64,000 nucleotides of DNA from Aureivirga sp. CE67. Lineage in GTDB: Bacteria > Bacteroidota > Bacteroidia > Flavobacteriales > Flavobacteriaceae. How positions within the stretch are numbered: position 1 is the stretch's first letter; each line of letters begins with the position of its first letter. The notes under the pieces were generated by a model. It saw nothing but the letters and a program-made list of their open reading frames with translations, made no database searches and was not told the origin of the DNA. Below are positions 36,400-45,278 of this stretch, piece by piece. The stretch is taken from NCBI RefSeq assembly GCF_015767245.1, contig NZ_JADOTV010000001.1, positions 492,798-556,797 of the forward strand, in the 5' to 3' direction. Made by a program: the position numbers and the translations under genes.

Positions 36400-37702
36400 T
36401 CTTTAATGTCATTTCTTTTACAAATCCTTCGTATATATTTTCCCAGTCTTTCCAACGTTCATTTTTACTAAAAATTTCATTGTGAAAAAGTGTAATCAAA
36501 GTTCCGTTTACTTTCTGTACTTCATTTTTTATCGCTACCATTTTCCTAAAAGCTTCTTTAGGTTTAAGTTTTAAATAATCTCTCAAAGTCGCATCCATCA
36601 CAGCAAAAGGATAAACTTTTAGTGGCGTTTGAATTTCATAATCCAAATCATAAAAATAAAATGGTGTACATGTACTAGCTCTAAAACCTACATGACTCGG
36701 ATATCCCATCGTATAATCTTCTAAAACTTCCAAATCTATTAAGTTCTGATAAGTTTCAGGTAAATCTAATCTTAAAAAATGTTGACGAGATTGATATATC
36801 GGTCGATTTAGAATTTTTTCTAATCGTGTTTTCTCTTTTTTCAATTTTTCACTATTTCGCATCGTAAAATAAGAAGGATGCAAACCTACATCTGCATAAT
36901 CCGAAACAGATTTTATCAACGAACGAAATTTTGTATTGGTAGCCGAAATATTTTTATCATAAGTCGTATAATCTCCAATTTGGAAGAAAAACAAGGTCTT
37001 GATCTCATATCTATTTTGAATCTGAATTATTCGATCAAAAGCATCAAAAGGATCTTTTAATAAACCAAAAATTGACAAATAACGCTGAATCATTTTTCCA
37101 ATTCTCAAACTCAAAATATCTCTCGAAGTCCCCCCTAAAGTTCGGATGATTCCTTTGTGCTTATAATCAAAAGCAATATCAATATCAAAAGTAGAAATAT
37201 ATTCAAACTCTCTTTCTATCACTTCAAAATCCGGATAACGTTCTTTTAAAACTTTCAAAAATTTATAAGCCCAAATATCGATCACAGGAAATTCTAAAAA
37301 ACCACTTTTATATGCTAAACTCTCACTTGCCGGAAATCGTTCATACTGATCTTCTTTATGCGGAAAATATTCTTCATAGCGACTCAATAAATAAAAACCA
37401 GCTGCAAAAATATCAAATGGAATAGAAGAATTCATACTCGGAAAAAAGCATGGAACTTCTTCCCAAGAATTCATCGAAATCTCTACATCCTGAATCCCTT
37501 GTTGAAAAAGTAAATCATGACTTCTAATAAAAAACTCCTTTCCCAAAGCTTGTTTCGCATACGTTAATTTTGGCCCACTAAAAGACACAAACTCCGAAAT
37601 ATCACTTGTAAAAGAAATTTCAATCTGTAAGATTCTAACAAATATATGTTTGAAAATATACGTTAGTCTCGGCGTAATTTTATGTGAATAAATTAAAATC
37701 AA
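36380..37702 (-). CDS. Polysaccharide deacetylase family protein
   Basis: Protein of 440 residues with an N-terminal DUF7033-type region (MILIYSHKITPRLTYIFKHI) and a C-terminal NodB-like deacetylase domain. The metal-binding motif is represented by STFDIDIAFDYKHKG; H residues of DVGLHPSYFT and TLFHNE probably complete the site. There is no signal peptide, so any action on lipid-linked or cytoplasmic precursors is inferred. The start codon is TTG at 37700-37702, chosen because the residues from this point match the family N-terminus; no ATG is available at that point. The gene overlaps the acyltransferase gene by 20 bases. Confidence 0.82.
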   Translation of the reverse strand: MILIYSHKITPRLTYIFKHIFVRILQIEISFTSDISEFVSFSGPKLTYAKQALGKEFFIRSHDLLFQQGIQDVEISMNSWEEVPCFFPSMNSSIPFDIFAAGFYLLSRYEEYFPHKEDQYERFPASESLAYKSGFLEFPVIDIWAYKFLKVLKERYPDFEVIEREFEYISTFDIDIAFDYKHKGIIRTLGGTSRDILSLRIGKMIQRYLSIFGLLKDPFDAFDRIIQIQNRYEIKTLFFFQIGDYTTYDKNISATNTKFRSLIKSVSDYADVGLHPSYFTMRNSEKLKKEKTRLEKILNRPIYQSRQHFLRLDLPETYQNLIDLEVLEDYTMGYPSHVGFRASTCTPFYFYDLDYEIQTPLKVYPFAVMDATLRDYLKLKPKEAFRKMVAIKNEVQKVNGTLITLFHNEIFSKNERWKDWENIYEGFVKEMTLKNDKKIQ

Positions 37703-37764
37703 TGTTATTTATTTTTAAAATTAAACATTATCACGACTCGTTTAATATTTACAGATTTTTAAAT

Positions 37765-37796
37765 ACCCCTCTTGAGAGGGGCTAGGGGTGTGTTTT
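37765..37796 (-). repeat. Short palindromic repeat A, copy 2
   Basis: On the plus strand CCCCTCTTGAGAGGGG (6-bp stem, TTGA loop) followed by CTAGGGGTGTGTTTT. TAG-variant copy, 77 bases before element B copy 2. Confidence 0.88.
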
Positions 37797-37873
37797 AAAT
37801 AAAAGATTCTCATAAGATAAATGTAAAATTATCTATTAACCTCAAGTACATCCTCACATTCTATCCATTTTTT

Positions 37874-37965
37874 GGAGCTTTCCCTACCGGGTCGGGCTTT
37901 CCGTTATATCTTTTGCTGCAAATCTGCAAGCAGCAAAAGGATGCCACTTCAATCCCTAAGCCATA
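37874..37965 (+). repeat. Composite repeat element B, copy 2 (minimal form)
   Basis: GGAGCTTTCC, short variable part, GGGTCGGGCTTTCCG, TTATATC, then a stem TTTTGCTGC / GCAGCAAAA, then GGATGCCACTTCAATCCC and TAAGCCATAA. It is the shortest of the three copies and shows the constant core most clearly. The rest of the 361-base gap (37703-38063) holds repeat A copy 2 and the groESL terminator. Confidence 0.8.
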
Positions 37966-38002
37966 AAAACATACCAACTAAGACAAAGGTAACCTAAAAA
38001 AA

Positions 38003-38040
38003 CAAAAAAGACCATCTCGTTTTCAGAGATAGCCTTTTTC
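38003..38040 (-). terminator. Terminator of groESL
   Basis: The minus-strand RNA forms AGGCUAUCUC / GAGAUGGUCU (10 bp with two G-U pairs) followed by a U run, 24 bases past the groEL stop. Confidence 0.82.
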
Positions 38041-38063
38041 GAATCCTATTAAACATCTATTTC

Positions 38064-39701
<1,638 letters not shown>

Positions 39702-39709
39702 TTAATTTT

Positions 39710-39988
39710 TTATAGAATTGCGAAAATGTCACTCTCTCTCATAATCAAATAATCAGTACCTTCTAATTTTAATTCAGTACCAGCATATTTACCATATAAA
39801 ACTGTATCACCAACTTTTACTGTTAATGGTTCGTCTTTCGTTCCTGTCCCTACAGCTACTACTGTACCTTTTTGTGGTTTTTCTTTTGCTGAATCTGGAA
39901 TGATAATCCCTGAAGCAGTTGTTGTTTCTGCTGCTAAAGGCTCAATAAGAACTCTGTCTGCTAATGGTTTTATATTAACTTCTTTCAT
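39710..39988 (-). CDS. groES: Co-chaperonin GroES
   Basis: GroES lid subunit of 92 residues, with N-terminus [14 protein letters not shown], the mobile loop containing [17 protein letters not shown], and the roof and C-terminal strand [15 protein letters not shown]. It is the first gene of groESL. The promoter at 40029-40060 gives a leader of about 30 bases. No CIRCE inverted repeat is present, so HrcA-type control is not indicated. Confidence 0.99.
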   Translation of the reverse strand: MKEVNIKPLADRVLIEPLAAETTTASGIIIPDSAKEKPQKGTVVAVGTGTKDEPLTVKVGDTVLYGKYAGTELKLEGTDYLIMRESDIFAIL

Positions 39989-40028
39989 TTGATTTATTAG
40001 TTTTTAATTTCACCGATGTCTAATTTAC

Positions 40029-40060
40029 GAAAATTATGCCATTGGATTTTTCATGACAAA
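40029..40060 (-). promoter_or_regulatory. groESL promoter
   Basis: On the minus strand, -33 box TTTG (40057-40060), a 20-base spacer and -7 box TAATTTTC (40029-40036), one mismatch from TAnnTTTG. It lies between the secG terminator and groES. No CIRCE element overlaps it. Confidence 0.65.
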
Positions 40061-40065
40061 TAGTT

Positions 40066-40104
40066 AAAAAAAAATGCCAACGATGACACGTTGGCATTTT
40101 TTAA
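40066..40104 (-). terminator. Terminator after secG
   Basis: Perfect stem AAAAATGCCAACG / CGTTGGCATTTTT with a 6-base loop. It lies 47 bases past the secG stop and ends the miaB-to-secG transcript ahead of the groESL promoter. Confidence 0.9.
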
Positions 40105-40150
40105 ATATGAAATATATTTTTTCTATTAAATAATTTTACAAAAAATAAAA

Positions 40151-40510
40151 TTATTTAGCAGTATCTTGTGCTGTAGTAGTTTCAGCTGGTGTAGCTGTCT
40201 TACTATCCGTTGGAATTTCTGTTTCTTGAATTTCTCTTTGCTCAATTGTATTTTGAAGTGAAGACTCAGTTGCCGCACTTCCTTGTTTTGGAGCTGCAAA
40301 GTTTGATAATAAAATTAAAGCCAATAAAGCGATAGCTAAAGTCCAAGTACCTTTGTCAAGGAAATCATTTGTATTTTGAACTCCACCTAATTGCGAACCT
40401 CCTGCTCCGAAAGATGATGATAAACCTCCTCCTTTAGGATTTTGAACCATAATAATTAAGATTAGCAAAAATGCTACAATCATAATTAAAACTAAAAATA
40501 TACTGTACAT
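40151..40510 (-). CDS. secG: Preprotein translocase subunit SecG
   Basis: Inner-membrane protein of 119 residues with two membrane segments (about 2-21 and 54-72) separated by the SecG hallmark loop MVQNPKGGGLSSSFGAGGSQLGG (in two parts, residues 22-44). It assists SecYE in protein export. The C-terminal 40 residues are a polar Thr/Ala/Glu-rich tail, common in Bacteroidota SecG. It is the last gene of the operon, 5 bases after the TPR-like gene. Confidence 0.95.
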   Translation of the reverse strand: MYSIFLVLIMIVAFLLILIIMVQNPKGGGLSSSFGAGGSQLGGVQNTNDFLDKGTWTLAIALLALILLSNFAAPKQGSAATESSLQNTIEQREIQETEIPTDSKTATPAETTTAQDTAK

Positions 40511-40515
40511 TGTTG

Positions 40516-41238
40516 TTATTTATTTTTTTGTAAAACTTTTATTGCCTTAATTTGATTTGCAAATAAAACACTTTTTTTTGGATATTTCAAACTTAATATG
40601 CGATAAGCTTTAATTGCACTATCATATTTCTTCTGTTCTAGGTAAACTTTTGCTAAAGTTTCAGTCATAATATGATCGTTAATTTTGGTACTTTCTACCG
40701 CAATATTTTCATTCTTGCCAGATGTATTCGGTGTTTTCATTTTCGGATTAGAAGCAATAAACTTGTCAATTAATTCTAATTTTCCTGTTATATTTTTTGG
40801 TATTTCACCAATTTTTGATCTACTAACTTTTTTTACACTTCCTACTTGTAACCACTCAGAAAAAGATAAATAATCGTTTTTCTCAAAATCTAAAGGCTTT
40901 CCTAAGTCTAGGATTTCTTCAACTTCTTCTTTTTCGTTTTCTACTGGTTCTATTTTAGGAATCTCTGTAGAAGTATTTTCTATATTCTGTTGATTTCTAA
41001 AATCATCTGAAGAAATATAGTCAAACAAAATACTTCTATCAGCTGTGTATGCTGCAGCTATTTTAAGCTGTTTATTGTATTCATAACTCTCTTGATTTTT
41101 TAAACCCTTTAAATACAAAGCTCTTGAAACTTGAAAATAAGGGAACTTCTCTAAAATCTCTTTCAAGTTTTCAGTTTCCTTACTTCCAATTTTAGAATTT
41201 TCACCTAAAATTTTTAAAAAATCATTCGAACTAATCAT
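40516..41238 (-). CDS. TPR-like protein of unknown function
   Basis: Product of 240 residues with no signal peptide. The N-terminal 80 residues are helical (FLKILGENSKIGSKETENLKEIL, in part), the middle is an acidic linker, and the C-terminus has one TPR-like helix pair (MTETLAKVYLEQKKYDSAIKAY, in part, then ILSLKYPKKSVLFANQIKAI). It lies between lptE (4 bases upstream) and secG (5 bases downstream), a conserved placement in Flavobacteriaceae. An envelope-biogenesis role is suggested only by that context. Confidence 0.8.
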   Translation of the reverse strand: MISSNDFLKILGENSKIGSKETENLKEILEKFPYFQVSRALYLKGLKNQESYEYNKQLKIAAAYTADRSILFDYISSDDFRNQQNIENTSTEIPKIEPVENEKEEVEEILDLGKPLDFEKNDYLSFSEWLQVGSVKKVSRSKIGEIPKNITGKLELIDKFIASNPKMKTPNTSGKNENIAVESTKINDHIMTETLAKVYLEQKKYDSAIKAYRILSLKYPKKSVLFANQIKAIKVLQKNK

Positions 41239-41242
41239 AAAA

Positions 41243-41746
41243 TTACCATTTAGCTACTGTAGCGTTAAAAATATCTTGTGTTATTCTCTCAAAAATCTCT
41301 AGATAAGCATCATCTAAAGTTCCTCCAATCAATTGCTCACTCGCTGGATAATCATAGAAATAAGAGAATGATTTTTCAAAATCCTGACTATCATCCAAAG
41401 TATCATAGAATCGAATATTAACTGTTATAGTTAATCTATTTTGTGCTGCTGTCTGATCAGCTGTTGCACTCATAGGAGTAATTCTATAACCAGTGATTTC
41501 TCCATCAATTATTAATTCTCCTCCAGATTTTTCTAAAGTTAAATTCGTCTGCGTTGTGAATAAATCTCGGATAGATTCTGTAAATCTCTGACTCAAAGTT
41601 GGCTCTACTAAAGACGCATTATTTGGGAAGAAATTAATCTGAATTGATTTTGCATTCGTTTGTGCCCCTGTAAAAGAATAAACTCCACAGCTAATGACCA
41701 CAGAACTCAAAAACATCAAGACAACTATTTTTTTCAATAACTTCAT
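41243..41746 (-). CDS. lptE: LPS-assembly lipoprotein LptE
   Basis: Lipoprotein of 167 residues, lipobox VISC (Cys20), with the Bacteroidota LptE N-terminus CGVYSFTGA. The domain alternates strands and helices (AKSIQINFFPNNASL, LSQRFTESIRDLF, LIIDGEITGYRITP). LptE plugs and guides LptD in placing lipopolysaccharide in the outer leaflet. No acidic run follows the lipidated cysteine, which fits periplasmic orientation in contrast to the SusCD lipoproteins in this window. It is co-transcribed with the sigma-54 regulator (45-base gap) and the TPR-like gene (4-base gap). Confidence 0.92.
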   Translation of the reverse strand: MKLLKKIVVLMFLSSVVISCGVYSFTGAQTNAKSIQINFFPNNASLVEPTLSQRFTESIRDLFTTQTNLTLEKSGGELIIDGEITGYRITPMSATADQTAAQNRLTITVNIRFYDTLDDSQDFEKSFSYFYDYPASEQLIGGTLDDAYLEIFERITQDIFNATVAKW

Positions 41747-41791
41747 TTACAATCGTGTATTAATTCAAATTTATAAATTGTTTTAGAAAAT

Positions 41792-43039
41792 CTATAAATT
41801 ATATTGTTTTATTTTTCTATATAAAGTTCGTTCAGAAATACCTAATTCTTTGGCTGCCAATTTTCGTTTCCCGTTATTTCTTTCCAAAGATTTCTTGATC
41901 ATTTCCACTTCTTTGTCTTGTAATGAAAGAGATTCATCCGCATCTTCAGCATCAATATCTACAGGCTCCGAATAGGTTGGTGTATGCGAAATTTGTAACA
42001 CTTCTACTTTCGGATCTTGATTTTCTGTTGGTTCAACAGTATTCTGATCTTTATAAATCTTCTCAATCATATGTTGATTTCGCTCATGAACATGTTCATC
42101 ATATCCATGTTGTAATAAATCATGTGTCAATTTCTTTAAATCATTGATATCATTTCGCATATCAAATAAAATCTTATACATAATTTCTCGTTCGTTGGCA
42201 AAATCACTTCCTCCACTCGAAGAACTTCCTTCTACAACTGTTGGAAGATTTGAACCAAAATTTGGTAAATACAAACTCAAAAGCTCTGGAGTAATAACTC
42301 GTTCTTCCTCTACTACAGAAATTTGTTCTGCAATATTTCGAAGCTGACGAATATTTCCAGGGAAATTGTAATTCTTTAAAAGTTCAATTGCACTATCTGT
42401 CAAACGAATGGTTGGCATTCTGTATTTCTGTGCAAAATCTGCCGAAAACTTTCTAAACAACAAATGAATATCTCCTTTTCGTTCTCGCAAAGGCGGAAGT
42501 TGAATTTCTACCGTGCTCAAACGATAATACAAATCTTCTCTAAATCTATTCTTCTGAATAGCTTCCATCATTTTCAGATTTGTTGCAGCAACAATTCTTA
42601 CATTCGTTTTTTGAACCACAGAAGAACCTACTTTGATAAATTCTCCATTTTCCAAAACACGAAGTAAACGAACTTGTGTTGTTAAAGGTAATTCTCCAAC
42701 TTCATCCAAAAAAATTGTTCCTCCATCTGCTACTTCAAAATATCCTTTTCTTGTAGCTGTTGCTCCTGTAAAAGCTCCTTTTTCATGTCCAAAAAGTTCA
42801 CTATCAATAGTTCCTTCTGGAATTGCCCCACAGTTTACTGCAATATATTTTGCATGTTTTCTATGAGAAAGCGAGTGGATAATTTTCGGAATACTTTCCT
42901 TTCCAACTCCACTTTCTCCTGTTACCAAGACAGATATATCAGTTGGAGCAACGCGAATGGCTTTCTCCAAGGCAAGATTCAAATGATGATCGTTCCCTAT
43001 AATACCAAAGCGTTGCTTTATTGCTTGTAATGACTCCAT
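41792..43039 (-). CDS. Sigma-54-dependent transcriptional regulator without receiver domain
   Basis: Enhancer-binding protein of 415 residues. The AAA+ domain spans about 10-245: Walker A GESGVGKE (41-48), sigma-54 contact loop GAFTGA (88-93), Walker B IFLDEVGE (109-116), then FREDLYYRLSTVEIQLPPLRER (in part). A polar linker of about 100 residues leads to a C-terminal Fis-type helix-turn-helix (AAKELGISERTLYRKIKQ). There is no N-terminal receiver or sensor domain, so activity is probably controlled by level, by the linker or by a partner. It lies between miaB and lptE in the conserved flavobacterial operon. Its targets are unknown. Confidence 0.93.
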   Translation of the reverse strand: MESLQAIKQRFGIIGNDHHLNLALEKAIRVAPTDISVLVTGESGVGKESIPKIIHSLSHRKHAKYIAVNCGAIPEGTIDSELFGHEKGAFTGATATRKGYFEVADGGTIFLDEVGELPLTTQVRLLRVLENGEFIKVGSSVVQKTNVRIVAATNLKMMEAIQKNRFREDLYYRLSTVEIQLPPLRERKGDIHLLFRKFSADFAQKYRMPTIRLTDSAIELLKNYNFPGNIRQLRNIAEQISVVEEERVITPELLSLYLPNFGSNLPTVVEGSSSSGGSDFANEREIMYKILFDMRNDINDLKKLTHDLLQHGYDEHVHERNQHMIEKIYKDQNTVEPTENQDPKVEVLQISHTPTYSEPVDIDAEDADESLSLQDKEVEMIKKSLERNNGKRKLAAKELGISERTLYRKIKQYNL

Positions 43040-43063
43040 ATCTTCTTTTTCAGCATTTATAAT

Positions 43064-44500
43064 TTATTTTACTGCTTTACCAATAAGCGTAGCTGAAGTA
43101 CAATCTTCGATTTCTACCATCACGAAATCTCCAACTTGCTCATCCGTTTTAGGGAAAACTACAGCATAATTTTGCGTATTTCTTCCCATCCAGTGTTGAT
43201 CTGATTTTTTAGAATTCCCTTCGATAAGAACTTCTACTTTTTGACCGATAAATGCTTGTGTTTTTTCTAAACTTAAAGCTCTTTGTAAATTAATTACTTC
43301 ACTAAGTCTTCTTTTCTTAACATCATTAGGAACATCATCTTCTAATTTTTTCTCCGCTAAAGTTCCTGGTCTTTCTGAATAAGCAAACATGAATCCGTAA
43401 TCATATTTTACATATTCCATTAAAGACAATGTATCTTGATGATCTTCTTCTGTTTCTCCACAGAAACCAACAATCATATCTTGTGAAATAGCACATCCAG
43501 GAATAATCTCACGAACGTTATCTATCAATTCCATGTATTCTTTTCTTGTGTGCTGACGATTCATTATTTTCAACATATTATCACTTCCTGACTGGATTGG
43601 AAGGTGAATATATTTACAAATATTCTCATGTTTTGCCATTGCGTGTAACACATCAATCGACATATCTTGAGGATTTGATGTTGAAAAACGGAAACGCATT
43701 TTTGGGAAACGAGTTGCAGCCATATCCAATAATTGGGCAAAATCAACAGCTGTAGCTTTTGCAATTTCTGAAGCTTTTTTGAAATCTTTTTTCAATCCCC
43801 CTCCATACCAAAGGTAACTATCTACGTTTTGTCCAAGTAGCGTAATTTCTTTATAATTTTTATCTGCTAATTGTTGAATTTCTTCCAAAATACTTTGCGG
43901 ATCCCTACTTCTTTCTCTTCCTCTTGTAAAAGGAACTACACAGAAAGTACACATATTATCACATCCACGAGTAATAGAAACGAAAGCAGAAACTCCATTT
44001 GTATTTAAACGAACTGGAGAAACATCTCCATAAGTTTCATCTTTTGATAAAATTACGTTTACAGCATCTCTTCCTTCATTTACTTCCGCTAATAAATTCG
44101 GAATATCACGGTAAGCATCTGGTCCTACTACTAAATCAACAATCTTCTCTTCTTCTAAGAATTTTGCTTTTAAACGCTCTGCCATACAACCAAGAACTCC
44201 AACTTTCATCGTTGGATTGATTTTCTTCACTGCATTAAACTTTTCTAAACGCTTACGAACCGTTAATTCAGCTTTTTCACGAATCGAACAAGTGTTTACT
44301 AATACTAAATCTGCATCTTCCATATGCTCTGTAGTATTATATCCTTGCTCTGATAATATAGATGCAACAATTTCACTATCGTTGAAATTCATTTGACATC
44401 CATAGTTTTCTATATATAATTTCTTATTATTTTCTTCCTTGTGCTCTGTTATTAAAGCATTTCCTTGCTTTTTAGCATCGATAACTTTTTCAGTACTCAT
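43064..44500 (-). CDS. miaB: tRNA-2-methylthio-N6-dimethylallyladenosine synthase MiaB
   Basis: Radical-SAM methylthiotransferase of 478 residues acting on A37 of tRNA. The N-terminal UPF0004 domain has the three cluster cysteines C35 (ENYGCQMN), C71 (NTCSIRE) and C105 (LGCMAER). The radical-SAM motif is C180-DNM-C184-TF-C187. A TRAM domain follows from about residue 410. It is probably the first gene of the miaB-secG operon, with a TATCTTTG -7 element 19 bases ahead of the ATG. Confidence 0.97.
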   Translation of the reverse strand: MSTEKVIDAKKQGNALITEHKEENNKKLYIENYGCQMNFNDSEIVASILSEQGYNTTEHMEDADLVLVNTCSIREKAELTVRKRLEKFNAVKKINPTMKVGVLGCMAERLKAKFLEEEKIVDLVVGPDAYRDIPNLLAEVNEGRDAVNVILSKDETYGDVSPVRLNTNGVSAFVSITRGCDNMCTFCVVPFTRGRERSRDPQSILEEIQQLADKNYKEITLLGQNVDSYLWYGGGLKKDFKKASEIAKATAVDFAQLLDMAATRFPKMRFRFSTSNPQDMSIDVLHAMAKHENICKYIHLPIQSGSDNMLKIMNRQHTRKEYMELIDNVREIIPGCAISQDMIVGFCGETEEDHQDTLSLMEYVKYDYGFMFAYSERPGTLAEKKLEDDVPNDVKKRRLSEVINLQRALSLEKTQAFIGQKVEVLIEGNSKKSDQHWMGRNTQNYAVVFPKTDEQVGDFVMVEIEDCTSATLIGKAVK

Positions 44501-44519
44501 TCTATATCAAATTGTGTGG

Positions 44520-44527
44520 CAAAGATA
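44520..44527 (-). promoter_or_regulatory. -7 promoter element of miaB
   Basis: TATCTTTG on the minus strand matches TAnnTTTG; the ATG follows 19 bases later, so the leader is short. The -33 position (TGTC) is a poor match. Confidence 0.5.
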
Positions 44528-45173
44528 TAACTAATATTTTATTTATGACATTATGACAGTAAGATTAAAAAAATCACTTTTTCTGAAAGAGTTTTCCTAT
44601 TTTTTTCGAAATTCTAAAAGTAAAATATTGATTTTTATAAACTTAATCTATTTTCAACCTAAAAAAATAAAAACCAAACAGCTAAAAATCATTCTAAATA
44701 GCTGGTTTTAAATCTGTTTTTTATGATTTTTTTAATGATTATTATTTTTAGTCTGAATATTTATTTAGTGTTAAACCTTAGATTTTTCTTACAAAAAACT
44801 ACGTTTATTAAAATTTTAAAATTAATTTTTCTTATAAGTGTGTGTTTCAAAATTTTCATTTTATAGAAAAAAACTATCTTTATGCTCCTTTTCAAAAATT
44901 GTATTCTCTGAAAAAATTAACATTTAACGGTATTAGGTGATAAAAGAAATATGATTTATGTCACGGAAACTGAGTAAAATTTATTTTTTAATATATTCAA
45001 TTAATTCACGGTATATTTTTAAAAAAATTTAACACTATTTTTTTATAAAAAATTGATTTACAAATAATTAAAAAAGAAAGAAGATTATTTTTAATTTTGA
45101 AATATATTAGTCTAAAACCTTGATTAATATTAAGTTAATTTTCTCTTATTATTGAGATATAATCAAAAATAGA

Positions 45174-45204
45174 TTAGTAAAATTAAAATTTCTATATACT
45201 TTTG
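45174..45204 (+). promoter_or_regulatory. topA promoter
   Basis: TTAG (one mismatch from TTTG), a 19-base spacer, then TACTTTTG, a full match to TAnnTTTG. It predicts a start near 45211 and a leader of about 68 bases. The leader can form a stem ATAACTC/GAGTTAT (45212-45218 with 45249-45255). Confidence 0.6.
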
Positions 45205-45278
45205 TACCCCGATAACTCAAGACGACCGATTAAATGATTGTATGGAAAGAGTTATTTTAAAACAAATTTTAAGATTTT

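Larger units (their letters stand above)
44501..45278. other. Long AT-rich divergent intergenic region between miaB and topA
   Basis: At 778 bases, the longest gap in the window. It contains the miaB -7 element (44520-44527) near one end and the topA promoter (45174-45204) near the other. In between is very AT-rich sequence with an imperfect hairpin near 44670-44710 (AGCTA/TAGCT). No open frame of note, repeat A or B, tRNA or recognised RNA family is seen. A small RNA cannot be excluded. Confidence 0.5.

Noticed and set aside
39989..40060. CIRCE heat-shock operator before groES
   Set aside because: No TTAGCACTC-N9-GAGTGCTAA-like inverted repeat is present; only a standard promoter is seen.
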